Notes under the pieces: model-generated
What the model saw: only the letters and a program-made list of their open reading frames with translations
Database searches by the model: none
What the model was told of the DNA's origin: nothing
Part shown: piece by piece, positions 26,513-35,288 of the stretch
How positions within the stretch are numbered: the first letter of the stretch is position 1
Layout of the letters: every line of letters starts with the position of its first letter
Position numbers and translations under genes: made by a program
From: Kofleriaceae bacterium
GTDB lineage: Bacteria > Myxococcota_A > Polyangia > Haliangiales > Haliangiaceae
Direction of reading: 5' to 3'
Length of the DNA stretch: 64,000 bases
NCBI GenBank assembly: GCA_018057825.1
Contig: JAGPCY010000009.1
Span: forward strand, 172,437-236,436

Positions 26513-27502
26513 ATGGCGCGTAGCCCTTACCTCCTCGCGATCGCCCCGGCGGTCGCGCTCGCGGCCGGCGGCGTGCGCTGGCTGCTCCAGGGATCGGGCA
26601 ACCTGTACACCGCGACCACCAAGCGGTTCTACACGCCGGACCCGGACCTCGGCTGGCGGGTCGCCAAGGGTGGGCCGCTGTGGCTCGGCCTCGAGGTCCT
26701 GGCGATCCTCGCGGCGGTCACCGTCGGTACCCTCGGGGTGGCGTGGCTCCTGCGCCGGTGGGAGCGCAAGCGCGGCACCCCGGTCCGCTGGGCGCGCCTG
26801 GTGGTCGGCGTCGGCGCGGCCCTGCCGCTGGCGCTGCCGGCGTGGGCGTTCTCGACCGGCCTCGGGCCCGCCGGCGGCCGCGAGTCGTTGCCGGCCGGCG
26901 CCACCGCGGCGGCGCCGACCGAGGGCATCGAGGGCAAGCTGGCGGCGCCCGCTGGCCGCTACGTCGTCACGGCCCACGACGGCTCGGCGATCACCGCCCG
27001 GATCAGCGCCGGCAAGGAGACCTTCGACGCCCGGTTCGGCCGCGGCCTCGAGGGCGGGTGGGACGGTGACCCCGGCGACCTGACCCGGCCGTTCACCGCG
27101 ACGGTGTCGGTCGACGCGTCGGCGGTCGACACCGGCGTCGACATGCGCTCGGATCACGCGCGCGAGAAGTACCTCGCGGTGGCCAAGCACCCGCGCATCG
27201 GCCTGACGATCGATCGGCTGATCGCGGCCCGCCAGGATGGCCCGGCGCTGGTCGCGTTCCGCGCCGCCGCCACCCTCGATTTCCTCGGCGAGAAGCTGCC
27301 GGTCGAGGTCACCGGCAACCTCAAGGCCGCCGACGCCGCGGCCCGCACTCGCCTCGGCTTCGCCGCCGAGGACAGCGTGCTCCTGGTCAACGCCGACCTC
27401 GGCATCACCGTCAAGGGCAGCGGGCTGCGCGGCAGCGCCGAGTCGTTCGACGCCGACGCCATCCCGATCACCGTCTCGCTCGTTCTGATCCGGAAACCCT
27501 AG
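26513..27502 (+). CDS. Membrane-anchored YceI-family protein
   Basis: The ATG at 26513 is preferred over one 14 codons upstream because it places the hydrophobic segment right at the N-terminus; the result is 329 residues. Three hydrophobic stretches are seen at about residues 5-20, 55-78 and 95-113, then a Gly/Ala linker. The C-terminal 190 residues form a YceI lipocalin-like barrel (DASAVDTGVDMRSDHAREKYLAVAKHPRI, then FRAAATLDFLGEKLPVEVTG). YceI proteins bind isoprenoid or amphipathic ligands; the residues MRSDHAREKYLAVAKHP are the conserved core. It is followed directly by a second YceI gene. Confidence 0.8.
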   Translation: MARSPYLLAIAPAVALAAGGVRWLLQGSGNLYTATTKRFYTPDPDLGWRVAKGGPLWLGLEVLAILAAVTVGTLGVAWLLRRWERKRGTPVRWARLVVGVGAALPLALPAWAFSTGLGPAGGRESLPAGATAAAPTEGIEGKLAAPAGRYVVTAHDGSAITARISAGKETFDARFGRGLEGGWDGDPGDLTRPFTATVSVDASAVDTGVDMRSDHAREKYLAVAKHPRIGLTIDRLIAARQDGPALVAFRAAATLDFLGEKLPVEVTGNLKAADAAARTRLGFAAEDSVLLVNADLGITVKGSGLRGSAESFDADAIPITVSLVLIRKP

Positions 27503-27517
27503 GGAGAAACGATCGTC

Positions 27518-28177
27518 ATGAAGAAGCTCAGCACCGCCCTCCTCATCGCCGTCACCGCGCTCGGCCTCGCCGCCTGCAAGAAGTCCGAGAAGAAGGACGA
27601 GGCCCCCAAGGCCGGCACCGCCGCGCCCGCCCCCGCGCCGACCCCCGCGCCGGCTCCGACCCCCGCGCCGGCTCCGACCCCCGCGCCGACCCCCGCGGTC
27701 GCCGCTGACTACCTGAAGGTCGTGGCCGACCACGTCGACGCCGCCAAGGGCCCGGTCGACGTGACCCTGGGCAAGTGGGCGGTCACCAAGGCGACCTTCG
27801 ACCCGGCCAACCTCGAGGGCGGCACCGCCGAGATCGAGGTCGACCTGACCGCGCTGTCGAGCGGCATCCCCGACCGCGACGCCCACCTGCAGAGCCCGGA
27901 CTTCCTCGACACCGCCAAGTTCGCCAAGGCCACCGCCAAGGTCGACAACGTCAAGAAGTCGGGCGACAAGACCTACACCGCCGACGTGGCGCTCAACCTC
28001 CACGGCGTCGAGAAGAAGATGTCGACCACCTTCGAGGTCGTCGCTTCGACCGCCGACAGCGTGACCGTCAAGGTCAAGCAGGGCCTGTCGCGCGTCGACT
28101 TCGGCATGACCGCGGTCCAGGACAAGGTCAAGCCCGAGCTGGTGATCGACGCCCAGCTCACCTTCAAGAAGATGTGA
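27518..28177 (+). CDS. YceI-family lipoprotein
   Basis: It starts at ATG 27518 with GGGAGAA eleven bases upstream. A lipoprotein signal ends at Cys 20 (LGLAAC), followed by Lys/Glu residues and an (AP)n linker of about 28 residues. The YceI barrel follows, with the signature [22 protein letters not shown] and the C-terminal [22 protein letters not shown]. The protein is probably anchored in the periplasmic face and binds a lipid-like ligand. It lies 15 bp downstream of the membrane-bound YceI gene, so the two probably form one operon. Confidence 0.88.
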   Translation: MKKLSTALLIAVTALGLAACKKSEKKDEAPKAGTAAPAPAPTPAPAPTPAPAPTPAPTPAVAADYLKVVADHVDAAKGPVDVTLGKWAVTKATFDPANLEGGTAEIEVDLTALSSGIPDRDAHLQSPDFLDTAKFAKATAKVDNVKKSGDKTYTADVALNLHGVEKKMSTTFEVVASTADSVTVKVKQGLSRVDFGMTAVQDKVKPELVIDAQLTFKKM

Positions 28178-28246
28178 GCTCGCGCAAAGCGATGCACCGC
28201 CGCGCGGCGCTCTTCCCCGACGGCGCGCCATCTGGGATGCTCTCGC

Positions 28247-28831
28247 GTGATGGCGCCTCCTCGCCTCGGTGATGCCGGCACGGCCCTCGCGCCGGGGTTG
28301 TTGATCGCGATGCCTCAGCTCGCCGATCCCAACTTCGCGCGATCGGTGGTGCTGATGATCGAGCACAACGATCACGGGTCGTTTGGGCTCGTGATCAACC
28401 AGCCCAGCCCGATCACCGCGGTCGAGCTGCTCGAGAGCCTGGAGATGGAGTGGGGCGGCACAGCCGACACCGTCGTGTGGTCGGGCGGGCCGGTCAGCCC
28501 GAGCACCGGGTGGATCTTGCACGAGCCGGTGGCGGCGATCGCCGACGGCCCGGGCACCGCCGCGGTCGGCCCCGGGATCGACCTGTCGACCTCGCCCGAA
28601 CGGCTGCGGATGTTGGCCCGGCGGCCCCCCGAGCGCCTGCGCATCTTGCTCGGCTACTCGGGCTGGGGGCCGGGGCAGCTCGCCCGCGAGATGGCCGAGG
28701 GCTCGTGGCTCCACGCCGACCTCGATCCGGCGATCGTGTTCGATCTCGACGCCGACGCGATGTGGCGCGCGGCGGTGGCCAGCCTGGGGATCAGCCCCGA
28801 CGCGATCGTAGCGGGCCGCGGCGTGAACTGA
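28247..28831 (+). CDS. YqgE/AlgH family protein
   Basis: The frame opens with a GTG directly followed by an ATG (28250); both fit. The sequence follows the AlgH pattern well: [45 protein letters not shown], a central region and [22 protein letters not shown]. AlgH/YqgE proteins are cytoplasmic, about 190 residues long, and of unclear function (linked to alginate regulation in Pseudomonas). The gene is on its own, 70 bp after the YceI gene. Confidence 0.93.
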   Translation: MMAPPRLGDAGTALAPGLLIAMPQLADPNFARSVVLMIEHNDHGSFGLVINQPSPITAVELLESLEMEWGGTADTVVWSGGPVSPSTGWILHEPVAAIADGPGTAAVGPGIDLSTSPERLRMLARRPPERLRILLGYSGWGPGQLAREMAEGSWLHADLDPAIVFDLDADAMWRAAVASLGISPDAIVAGRGVN

Positions 28832-28889
28832 GGCGGGCGGGTCCGGCGGGGCCGGCGTAACCGCGGCGGCGCGGCGGCGTCGGAGCGCG

Positions 28890-29249
28890 GTGGACGCCGC
28901 AAAGCCATGCGCGCGCTGTGGCCGGACGATGACCTGGCGGAAGGCCTGGGCGCGGTCGTGGGCCGAGGTGCGCTACTGCTCCGAGCGCTGTCGGCGCGAG
29001 CGGCGCGATGACGGCGCTGACCTCGAGGCGGCGATCCTGGCGGCGCTGGCGACCCGCGCGGTCGACGCCACGCTGTGCCCGTCGGAGGTGGCGCGCCAGG
29101 TCGGGGGCGAGGCGTGGCGCGAGTCGCTCGAGCCGGTGCGCCAGGCGGCCCGGCGCCTGGTGGCCCGGGGGCTGGTGGTGATCACCCAGCGCGGGCAGGT
29201 GGTCGATCCGGATCGCGCGCGAGGTCCGATCCGCATCCGGCGCCGGTGA
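28890..29249 (+). CDS. DUF2256-DUF3253 fusion protein
   Basis: The GTG at 28890 gives 119 residues. Residues about 7-40 carry the DUF2256 zinc-binding pattern C-x2-C-R-T-M-T-W-R-K then W-A-E-V-R-Y-C-S-E-R-C. The rest (about 45-119) is a winged-helix-like DUF3253 domain (LCPSEVARQVGG, VRQAARRLVARGLVVITQRGQVVDP). The fusion is known in proteobacteria. A nucleic-acid-binding role is likely from the zinc knuckle and wing, but no function has been shown to my knowledge. Confidence 0.87.
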   Translation: MDAAKPCARCGRTMTWRKAWARSWAEVRYCSERCRRERRDDGADLEAAILAALATRAVDATLCPSEVARQVGGEAWRESLEPVRQAARRLVARGLVVITQRGQVVDPDRARGPIRIRRR

Positions 29250-29283
29250 GGATCAGACGCGGTGAGGATCGACGCGGCGAGGA

Positions 29284-29670
29284 TCAGCGGACGGCGGCCA
29301 CCAGGAGCCAGCCCAGGCCGACCAGCGACACGCCCCACACCAGCGAGCGCAGGTAGACGATGCCGGCGAGGTAGACCGGGAAGTAGACCAGGCGCGCGAA
29401 GAAGAAGATCGCGGCGCCGGTGGTGGCGTCGGCCCCGGCGCTGCGCGCGGCGACGAACGCGCCGAGGAACAAGATCAGGTTCTCGACCATGTTCTTGGCC
29501 GCGCGATCGGCGCGGGCGGCCAGCGGGCTCGGCGGCGGCAGCTCGCCGCGGTTGCCGAAGGCCAGGCGGCGACCGTCGCGGGTCCAGGTCGGGGTGTGGA
29601 GCTCGGCGGCCACCATGATCATCACCCAGGTGAGGACGATCGATGAGACGAGGTAGTGGAGGTCGGTCAT
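29284..29670 (-). CDS. MAPEG family membrane protein
   Basis: This is a 128-residue protein with four membrane helices (about 8-25, 63-82, 85-105, 108-127). The signature RADRAAKNMVENLILFLGAFVAARSAG then FFFARLVYFPVYLAGIVYLRS is typical of the MAPEG (glutathione transferase-like) superfamily in its YecN/MAPEG-eicosanoid branch. It lies in the inner membrane; enzymatic activity is not certain. Its stop is 34 bp from the stop of the convergent DUF3253 gene, and it diverges from the phosphatase gene. Confidence 0.85.
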   Translation of the reverse strand: MTDLHYLVSSIVLTWVMIMVAAELHTPTWTRDGRRLAFGNRGELPPPSPLAARADRAAKNMVENLILFLGAFVAARSAGADATTGAAIFFFARLVYFPVYLAGIVYLRSLVWGVSLVGLGWLLVAAVR

Positions 29671-29744
29671 GGGGGCATGATGCCGGGGACCGCGACGTCG
29701 GGGTGTGGCGCGGCGTCGCGGCGCGCGATCTCGTATGCTCGGGC

Positions 29745-30998
29745 GTGCCCGTGACCCGCCGCCAGTGGCTCGCCGGGGTCGGCGCCCTCGGGGCGGCCAG
29801 CCAGCTCCCGGGCTGCGCCGGCGCCCCCGACGTGACCGGCCTGGTCGTCGAGGTCGAGCCGACCCGGGCGCTCGTCGCCGCCTGGGCCGACGGCGTCGCG
29901 CGCGGCGAGGTCGCGGTCACGACCGCCGACGGCGTGATGATCGCGGCGGCGCCGGTCGACTTCGACGACCTCGGCCACGCCGTGCTCGACGTCGCCGGCC
30001 TGACCCCGGCGACGCGCTACCTCGTCACGATCAGCGCCGGCGGCGGTGGCTTCGGGCCGATCCGCTTCGTGACCGCGCCCGCCGATGACGATCCGCGGCC
30101 GCAGCGGCTGGTCGTGACCGCCGACGTCGACGACGATCGAGCCTACGACTCGCCGATCTTCACGACGCTTGCGGCGCTGGAGCCCGACCTGTGCGTCAGT
30201 CTGGGCGACTGGCCCTACGTCGACAACGCGCCCGCGCCCGCCGATCGCGCCGGGATCGAGGCGCGCTACCTGGCGTCGCGGCGCGCCCCGCGGTTTCAGC
30301 CGTGGCTGACCGCGACCTCGTTCCGCGCGATCTACGACGACCACGAGTTCGGCAACGACTGGGACGGCGCGGCGCGCGCCGCCTACCCCGACCACGAAGC
30401 GCGGGCGCTGGCGGCGTGGGACGCGTGGTTCCCGCGCCGCGGCGACGGACCGCGCTATCGCCGGTGGCGGTGGGGCGCGTCGCTCGAGTGCTTCCTCCTC
30501 GACACCCGCGGGTTCCGCAGCGCCAACGCCGATCCCGACGGCCCGTCCAAGACGCTGCTCGGCGAGGCTCAGCGGCGCTGGTTGATCGACGGCGTGCTCG
30601 GCTCGACCGCGCCGTTCAAGCTGGTGCTGTCGACGGTGCCGCTCGACTTCGGCCACGGCGACGATCACTGGTCGAGCTTCGCCGACGAGCGCGGCCGGGT
30701 GTTCGGCGCGCTGGCCGACGCCGGGGTCACCGGCCTCCTGGTGGTGAGCGCCGACCAGCACTGGTTCGCGGCGCACCGCCACGCCCGCGGGCTGCGCGAG
30801 TTCCAGTTCGGGCCGGTGTCGCGCGGCGTGATCACCCCGCCGGCGCCGGCGCCCGGAGTGCTGGTCCGCGTCCAGGCCTACAACGTCGGCGTCCTCGAGG
30901 TCACCGCCGAGCCGCGGCTGCGGATCCGCGCGGTCGACGCCACCGGGGCCACGCTCTACGACGAGGCCTTCACGCCGGCCGACCTGGCGCTGGCATAA
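29745..30998 (+). CDS. Secreted PhoD-like alkaline phosphatase/phosphodiesterase
   Basis: The GTG at 29745 gives 417 residues with a Tat-type signal (VTRRQWLAGVGALGAASQLPGC). The catalytic metallophosphatase motifs are visible in order: TADVDDDRAYDS, SLGDWPYVDN, IYDDHEFGNDWDG, FLLDTRGFRS and VVSADQHWF. PhoD enzymes are calcium-dependent, periplasmic or extracellular, and act on phosphate esters. The Cys after the signal could make it lipid-anchored. It starts 74 bp from the divergent MAPEG gene. Confidence 0.85.
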   Translation: MPVTRRQWLAGVGALGAASQLPGCAGAPDVTGLVVEVEPTRALVAAWADGVARGEVAVTTADGVMIAAAPVDFDDLGHAVLDVAGLTPATRYLVTISAGGGGFGPIRFVTAPADDDPRPQRLVVTADVDDDRAYDSPIFTTLAALEPDLCVSLGDWPYVDNAPAPADRAGIEARYLASRRAPRFQPWLTATSFRAIYDDHEFGNDWDGAARAAYPDHEARALAAWDAWFPRRGDGPRYRRWRWGASLECFLLDTRGFRSANADPDGPSKTLLGEAQRRWLIDGVLGSTAPFKLVLSTVPLDFGHGDDHWSSFADERGRVFGALADAGVTGLLVVSADQHWFAAHRHARGLREFQFGPVSRGVITPPAPAPGVLVRVQAYNVGVLEVTAEPRLRIRAVDATGATLYDEAFTPADLALA

Positions 30999-31065
30999 CC
31001 TGGCAGGACGATCGGGGCCGTGGTCGGCGTCGCGGTCGGCACGGCCGGGCCCTGGTGCTGAAAAC

Positions 31066-31081
31066 CTGACAGAGATGTCAG
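31066..31081. promoter_or_regulatory. Short perfect inverted repeat upstream of the lipoprotein gene
   Basis: CTGACA-gaga-TGTCAG forms a perfect 6-bp stem with a 4-base loop in the 174-bp gap between the phosphatase and the next gene, about 90 bp before that gene's ATG. It could be an operator or a small terminator; nothing further decides. Confidence 0.3.
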
Positions 31082-31171
31082 AGCGCTGGTCGGATCAAAC
31101 AACCAGGCGGACGCAAGGTCTTGAGGTCACGAGGTCGATGCGTCGGCCTGCCTGCTGCAAAGCAGCGGGGC

Positions 31172-32155
31172 ATGCGCAGCGCCACTCTCGTCGCGTTTCC
31201 CCTGCTCCTGACCGCCGCCTGCCTCGACTCCGAGCCGATCGGGCCGATCCTGTCCTGCGAGGCGCCGATCCTACCGAGCGACGTGTGCGTCGACGCCCGG
31301 CGCCCGGTCGACTTCTACGATGACGCGGCGGTGGTGGCGCGCGGCGGCACCGGCGACTTCGACGTCCTGGTCCTCGACGGCACCGAGGTCGCGCTGTCGT
31401 CAGACGATCCGGCGATCGCCGCCGTGACCGAGACCGGGCCGGGGACGTACGCCGTGCGCGGCGTCGCGGTCGGCGCGACCGCGATCCAGGCCCGCCGCCC
31501 CGACGGTACGATCCTGGCGACCATGCAGGTCGAGGTCGCGGCCCTCGAGCGCGTCGAGTTCGGCTTCGCGACCGCGGGGGCGGCGCCGCTGCCAGCGCTG
31601 GCCGCGTTGCCAGGGGCGATCGAGCGCATCCGGGTGATGCCGGTCGATGCCCGCGGCCGCTCGCTGGTCGGCGCGGAGGACATCGTTGAGTTCACGACCG
31701 AGGGACCGCTGGCCGAGGCGCCGGTCGAGCGCGGCGCGCGGCGCGGCGGCTCGATCGGGCTGTTCGATGGCGACGATCGCCCTGGCTACGACATCGCGAT
31801 CGAGTTCACGGGCCTGGGGCGCGGCGAGCTCCTGGCCCAGGGTGGCGAGGGACCGCTCGGGCGCCTGCCGATCGAGGTGATCGGCGCGCCGGCCACGGTC
31901 GAGCTCCGGCTCGCGGCGCCCCAGGTGCCGACCGCGTGGTTCCAGCTCGTCGATCTGATCGGCGCCGATCCGAGCGGCGTGCCGGTGGCCGGGCTGCGCG
32001 CGAGCTTCGCGGTGACGCCCGCGGGCCTGGTCGAGGTGCCCGTGGGCGGCGTGCACCAGGCGTCGCTGCGGACGCTCGCGGCCGGGGTCGCGACGGTCAC
32101 CGCGACCCTGCCGAACCACGTCGCGACCGGGCAGTTCGAGATCGTCGTGCGTTGA
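31172..32155 (+). CDS. Hypothetical lipoprotein with Ig-like/BIG2-type domain
   Basis: The ATG at 31172 follows a GGGG motif and gives a lipoprotein signal (TLVAFPLLLTAAC). The mature protein is Val/Asp/Gly-rich and strand-like. The stretch LSSDDPAIAAVTETGPGTYAVRGVAVGATAIQAR matches bacterial immunoglobulin-like BIG2 repeats in style; a second such segment near the C-terminus ends HQASLRTLAAGVATVTATLPN. It is probably an outer-surface or periplasmic protein. No enzymatic motif is seen. Confidence 0.7.
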   Translation: MRSATLVAFPLLLTAACLDSEPIGPILSCEAPILPSDVCVDARRPVDFYDDAAVVARGGTGDFDVLVLDGTEVALSSDDPAIAAVTETGPGTYAVRGVAVGATAIQARRPDGTILATMQVEVAALERVEFGFATAGAAPLPALAALPGAIERIRVMPVDARGRSLVGAEDIVEFTTEGPLAEAPVERGARRGGSIGLFDGDDRPGYDIAIEFTGLGRGELLAQGGEGPLGRLPIEVIGAPATVELRLAAPQVPTAWFQLVDLIGADPSGVPVAGLRASFAVTPAGLVEVPVGGVHQASLRTLAAGVATVTATLPNHVATGQFEIVVR

Positions 32156-32258
32156 CCGGCCGGCGCCGGCGCTCACACCGGCGGCGGAGCGCGTGGTGGG
32201 ACCGGCGCTACCCGATCGCGCCCCTTCATGCGTGGCGCGAGTGGCCGAGTCGATCGTC

Positions 32259-32771
32259 ATGATCCGCGTCGTGCTCGTGTCCGTGCTGGTGGTCGGCTGC
32301 ACCCACACCAACCTCGCCGTGCAGTACGACGTCACCCGCCGGGCCGGGGGCGAGGTCGCGACCGGGCAACCCCGCGATGGCGCGCCCAGCGGCAGCATCG
32401 GGTTCGGCGTCGGCACCCGCGCCGCGAGCCTGGGGCTGATCGCCCGCGGGCGCGATATCTCCCTCGACGACGATCCCTGGCTGGCCGGCGAGCTCGCGCT
32501 CGATCTGCAGGTCGCGCCGGTGCGCCGGGGCCCCGCCGCGGCCTACCTTCATGGCGGTCCGGTCCGCGCGCTGCTCTACGATGTCGACGCCCGCGCCGCC
32601 CACTGGGGCGTCGGCCTGACCTACGGCCTGGGCCTCAAGGTCGGCTTCGGCGGCGTCCACCTGGTGAGCGACGTGACCTGGACCGAGCTGCGCTACACCG
32701 GCGCGATGCCGACCACCAGCGGCGCGGCGTCGCTGCGCACCGCGTCGGTCGGGCTGCAGTTCGGGCAGTGA
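32259..32771 (+). CDS. Hypothetical lipoprotein, 170 aa
   Basis: The ATG at 32259 gives a short lipoprotein signal (MIRVVLVSVLVVGC). The remainder is rich in Gly and amphipathic strands (AASLGLIARGRDISL, VGLTYGLGLKVGFGGVHLVSDV) and ends in FGQ-like strand ends, suggesting a small outer-membrane-associated beta barrel. No motif is recognised. It is followed by a dyad at 32792 and the permease gene. Confidence 0.55.
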   Translation: MIRVVLVSVLVVGCTHTNLAVQYDVTRRAGGEVATGQPRDGAPSGSIGFGVGTRAASLGLIARGRDISLDDDPWLAGELALDLQVAPVRRGPAAAYLHGGPVRALLYDVDARAAHWGVGLTYGLGLKVGFGGVHLVSDVTWTELRYTGAMPTTSGAASLRTASVGLQFGQ

Positions 32772-32791
32772 CGACGGCCGCCGCGCGCAGC

Positions 32792-32813
32792 GAGATGTCA
32801 TCTCGATGTCATC
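32792..32813. promoter_or_regulatory. Dyad and direct repeat upstream of the permease gene
   Basis: GAGATG-T-CATCTC at 32792-32804 is a perfect inverted repeat, and GATGTCATC occurs twice as a direct repeat (32794-32802, 32805-32813). It lies about 46-67 bp before the permease ATG, at operator distance. No regulator gene is adjacent. Confidence 0.4.
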
Positions 32814-32858
32814 ACCGCCGCGGCGCGGGCGCGGACGCGGCGGGGTACCGTCGACGCG

Positions 32859-34109
32859 ATGGCCACCGCGGTCGCGTTCGTATCTCTCGCGCTCCTGGTC
32901 GGGATCGCGGTGGGCTGGCCCCATCGCGCGGCCCCGGCGGTGGCGGCGGTGATCGCGGTGGTGGCGGCGGTGATCGGCGGGCTGGTCGACCTGGCCGGCC
33001 TCGAGGAGGTCGCGCGCACGCTGTGGCGACCGCTGGTGACGATCACCGCGGTCATGGCGATGACCGCGGCGGCGCGGGCCCTGGGGATCCTCGACCGGCT
33101 GGCGGCGCGGATCGAGCCGTCGACGCGCGGCCCGGTGCGGCGGGCGTTCCGCGTGGTGTTCATCCTCTCGGCGCTGGCGGCGGCGCTCCTGTCGAACGAC
33201 GCCGCGGTGCTGGTGCTCACGCCGGCGATCCTCGCGCTCCTGCGCACCGTGTATCCCCGCCGCCACCCGCGCTTCGAGGTGCCGTTCGCCTTCGCGGTCT
33301 TCTACGCCGCCGGGGTCGCGCCGCTGGTGGTCGGCAACCCGATGAACCTGGTGGTCGCCGAGCGCGCCGGCATCGGCTTCAACGCCTACGCGCTCCACAT
33401 GATCCCGGTCGCGCTGGCCGGTGCGCTCACGACCTACCTGGTGCTGGCGTGGTCGTTCCGCGAGGTCCTCGGCGATCAGGCCCCGGCGCTCGGCGCCTGG
33501 CCGCCCGCGCCGCCGCTACCGCGCGCCGCGTGGCTGGTGGTCGCGGCGCTGGCCGCGGTGCTCGTGGCCTACCCGATCGTGTCGTTCCTCGACGGGCCGC
33601 TGTGGGCGGTGGCGGTGCTCGGGGCGACCGCCTGTGCGGTCGCGGCAGGTCGCGCTGGGATCTCGCCGGTGGTCGTCGCCCGCGGCGTCGGCTGGGAGAT
33701 CTTGCCGTTCCTCGCCGGCGCGGTGGTCGTCGCCGATGGGCTGGCCCGGGTCGGCGCGGTCGAGGTCCTGGCGGGGTGGTTCCGGTCGTCGCCGGCGCCG
33801 CTGCCGACGGTGGCCGGGGTGGCGGCGGTGGGCTCGGCGGTCCTCAACAACCATCCGATGGCGCTCCTCGACACCCTGGCGATCGAGCGCGCCGGCGGCG
33901 GCCATCCCGAGGTGCTGGCGGCGCTGGTCGGTGGCGACCTCGGCCCGCGCCTCCTGCCGATCGGCTCGCTGGCCGGGCTCCTGTGGCTGGCGATCCTGCG
34001 CCAGCACGGGGTCCGGGTGTCGTTCGGGCAATTCGTGCGGCTCGGCCTCCTGGTGACGCCGCCGGCGCTGGCCGCCTCGCTGGCGGTGCTGTGGCTCGTG
34101 ACGCGGTAG
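32859..34109 (+). CDS. ArsB/NhaD-superfamily ion permease
   Basis: This is a 416-residue protein with 10-12 membrane helices. The motif AALLSNDAAVLVLTPAILALL in the first half and GNPMNLVVAERAGIGFNAYALHMIPVALAG in the middle match the ArsB/arsenical pump and NhaD-type families (ion transporter superfamily), where they form the substrate-binding hairpins. The second half shows the internal repeat (VGSAVLNNHPMALLDTLAIERAG). Arsenite or another anion may be exported, but there is no arsR, arsC or arsA next to it, so the substrate is uncertain. Confidence 0.78.
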   Translation: MATAVAFVSLALLVGIAVGWPHRAAPAVAAVIAVVAAVIGGLVDLAGLEEVARTLWRPLVTITAVMAMTAAARALGILDRLAARIEPSTRGPVRRAFRVVFILSALAAALLSNDAAVLVLTPAILALLRTVYPRRHPRFEVPFAFAVFYAAGVAPLVVGNPMNLVVAERAGIGFNAYALHMIPVALAGALTTYLVLAWSFREVLGDQAPALGAWPPAPPLPRAAWLVVAALAAVLVAYPIVSFLDGPLWAVAVLGATACAVAAGRAGISPVVVARGVGWEILPFLAGAVVVADGLARVGAVEVLAGWFRSSPAPLPTVAGVAAVGSAVLNNHPMALLDTLAIERAGGGHPEVLAALVGGDLGPRLLPIGSLAGLLWLAILRQHGVRVSFGQFVRLGLLVTPPALAASLAVLWLVTR

Positions 34110-34155
34110 GTCACGGCGGTCGGCGACGCGACCGTGGCCGCGTCCTGGTGCGATC

Positions 34156-35220
34156 GTGACCAACCGCGACGCGCGCGGTTGCCACCCTGGGAAGGTGAAG
34201 CTGACCCCAGCGTCTTCCTACGTCCATGCGCTCCGCGCTCACCTGCCGGCCGAGGTGTTCGCGCCGGCGCGCTCGCGGCTCCTCTGGCTCCCGGTCCATC
34301 TGACGATCATCGTGATCGGCGCGCTGGCGCTGGCCCGAGGCTGGCTGCCGTGGGCGGTTGCGCCGGCGGTGTCGCTGGCGATCGGCGTGGCCTTCGCCGG
34401 CATCACCTTCCTCGCCCACGAGACCTTGCACGGCGGCGTGGTCAAGCATCGCCTGGCCAAGCGCGTGGTCGGGTGGATCGGCTTCTCGCCGTTCGTGGTG
34501 TCGCCGCGCCTGTGGACGGTCTGGCACAACCGCGAGCACCACGCCTACGCCAACCAGCCGGGCCGCGATCCCGACATGTACCCGGAGCTCGAGACCTATG
34601 AGCGCAGCCGCCTGGTGCGGCTCATCACCGACGGGTTCTCGCTGGGCGCGCGGCGTTGGACCGGGGTCCTCAGCCTGATGTTCGGCTTCTCGGTGCAGAG
34701 CGCGCAGATCCTGGCGGCGGTCCGGCGCTGGGGCTGGATGTCGCGGCGCGAGCACGCGCTGGCGATCGCCGAGACCGCGCTGGGCGTGGCGATGTGGACG
34801 ACGGTGGCGATCCTGGTCGGCCCGCTGGCGTTCCTGTTCGTGTTCGGGGTGCCGCTGGTGATCGCCAACGTGATCGTGATGGCGTTCATCCTCACCAACC
34901 ACGGCCTGTCGCCGCTGACCCCCGGGGTCAACGATCCGCTGGTCAACTCGCTGTCGGTGACCTTGCCGCGTCCGCTCGAGTGGCTGACCTTGGGCTTCGG
35001 CTATCACGTCGAGCACCACCTGTTCCCGGCGATGAGCACCCGCCACGCGCGCCGGGTCCGCGCCGAGCTCAAGGCCCGCTGGCCCGAGCGCTACCAGGCC
35101 ATGCCGCTGCCGCAGGCGCTGCGCGCGCTCCACACCACGGCCCGGGTCTATCGCGACTCGGTGACGTTGACCGATCCCCGGACCCGCGCGGTGTGGCCGA
35201 CCCTGCAGCCGCGGGCGTAG
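34156..35220 (+). CDS. Membrane fatty acid desaturase
   Basis: This is 354 residues from GTG 34156; a second GTG at 34195 has a GGGAAG just upstream and is a possible start. The three di-iron histidine clusters are complete: HETLH (about 88-92), HNREHH (about 124-129) and HVEHH (near residue 275). Four membrane helices flank them. The enzyme inserts double bonds into acyl chains at the inner membrane. It resembles acyl-lipid (FA_desaturase) enzymes; the regiospecificity is unknown. Confidence 0.9.
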   Translation: MTNRDARGCHPGKVKLTPASSYVHALRAHLPAEVFAPARSRLLWLPVHLTIIVIGALALARGWLPWAVAPAVSLAIGVAFAGITFLAHETLHGGVVKHRLAKRVVGWIGFSPFVVSPRLWTVWHNREHHAYANQPGRDPDMYPELETYERSRLVRLITDGFSLGARRWTGVLSLMFGFSVQSAQILAAVRRWGWMSRREHALAIAETALGVAMWTTVAILVGPLAFLFVFGVPLVIANVIVMAFILTNHGLSPLTPGVNDPLVNSLSVTLPRPLEWLTLGFGYHVEHHLFPAMSTRHARRVRAELKARWPERYQAMPLPQALRALHTTARVYRDSVTLTDPRTRAVWPTLQPRA

Positions 35221-35288
35221 CCCCGCGCGGCGCGCGACCTCCCCGTTCGGCGAGTCGACGGCGGCGGCGGCGACCTTAGCTTGGAGCC

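Noticed and set aside
26180..28714. 844-residue minus-strand frame across the YceI genes
   Set aside because: Low-complexity Arg/Gly/Asp composition and no start context; the two YceI genes and AlgH on the plus strand are unmistakable.
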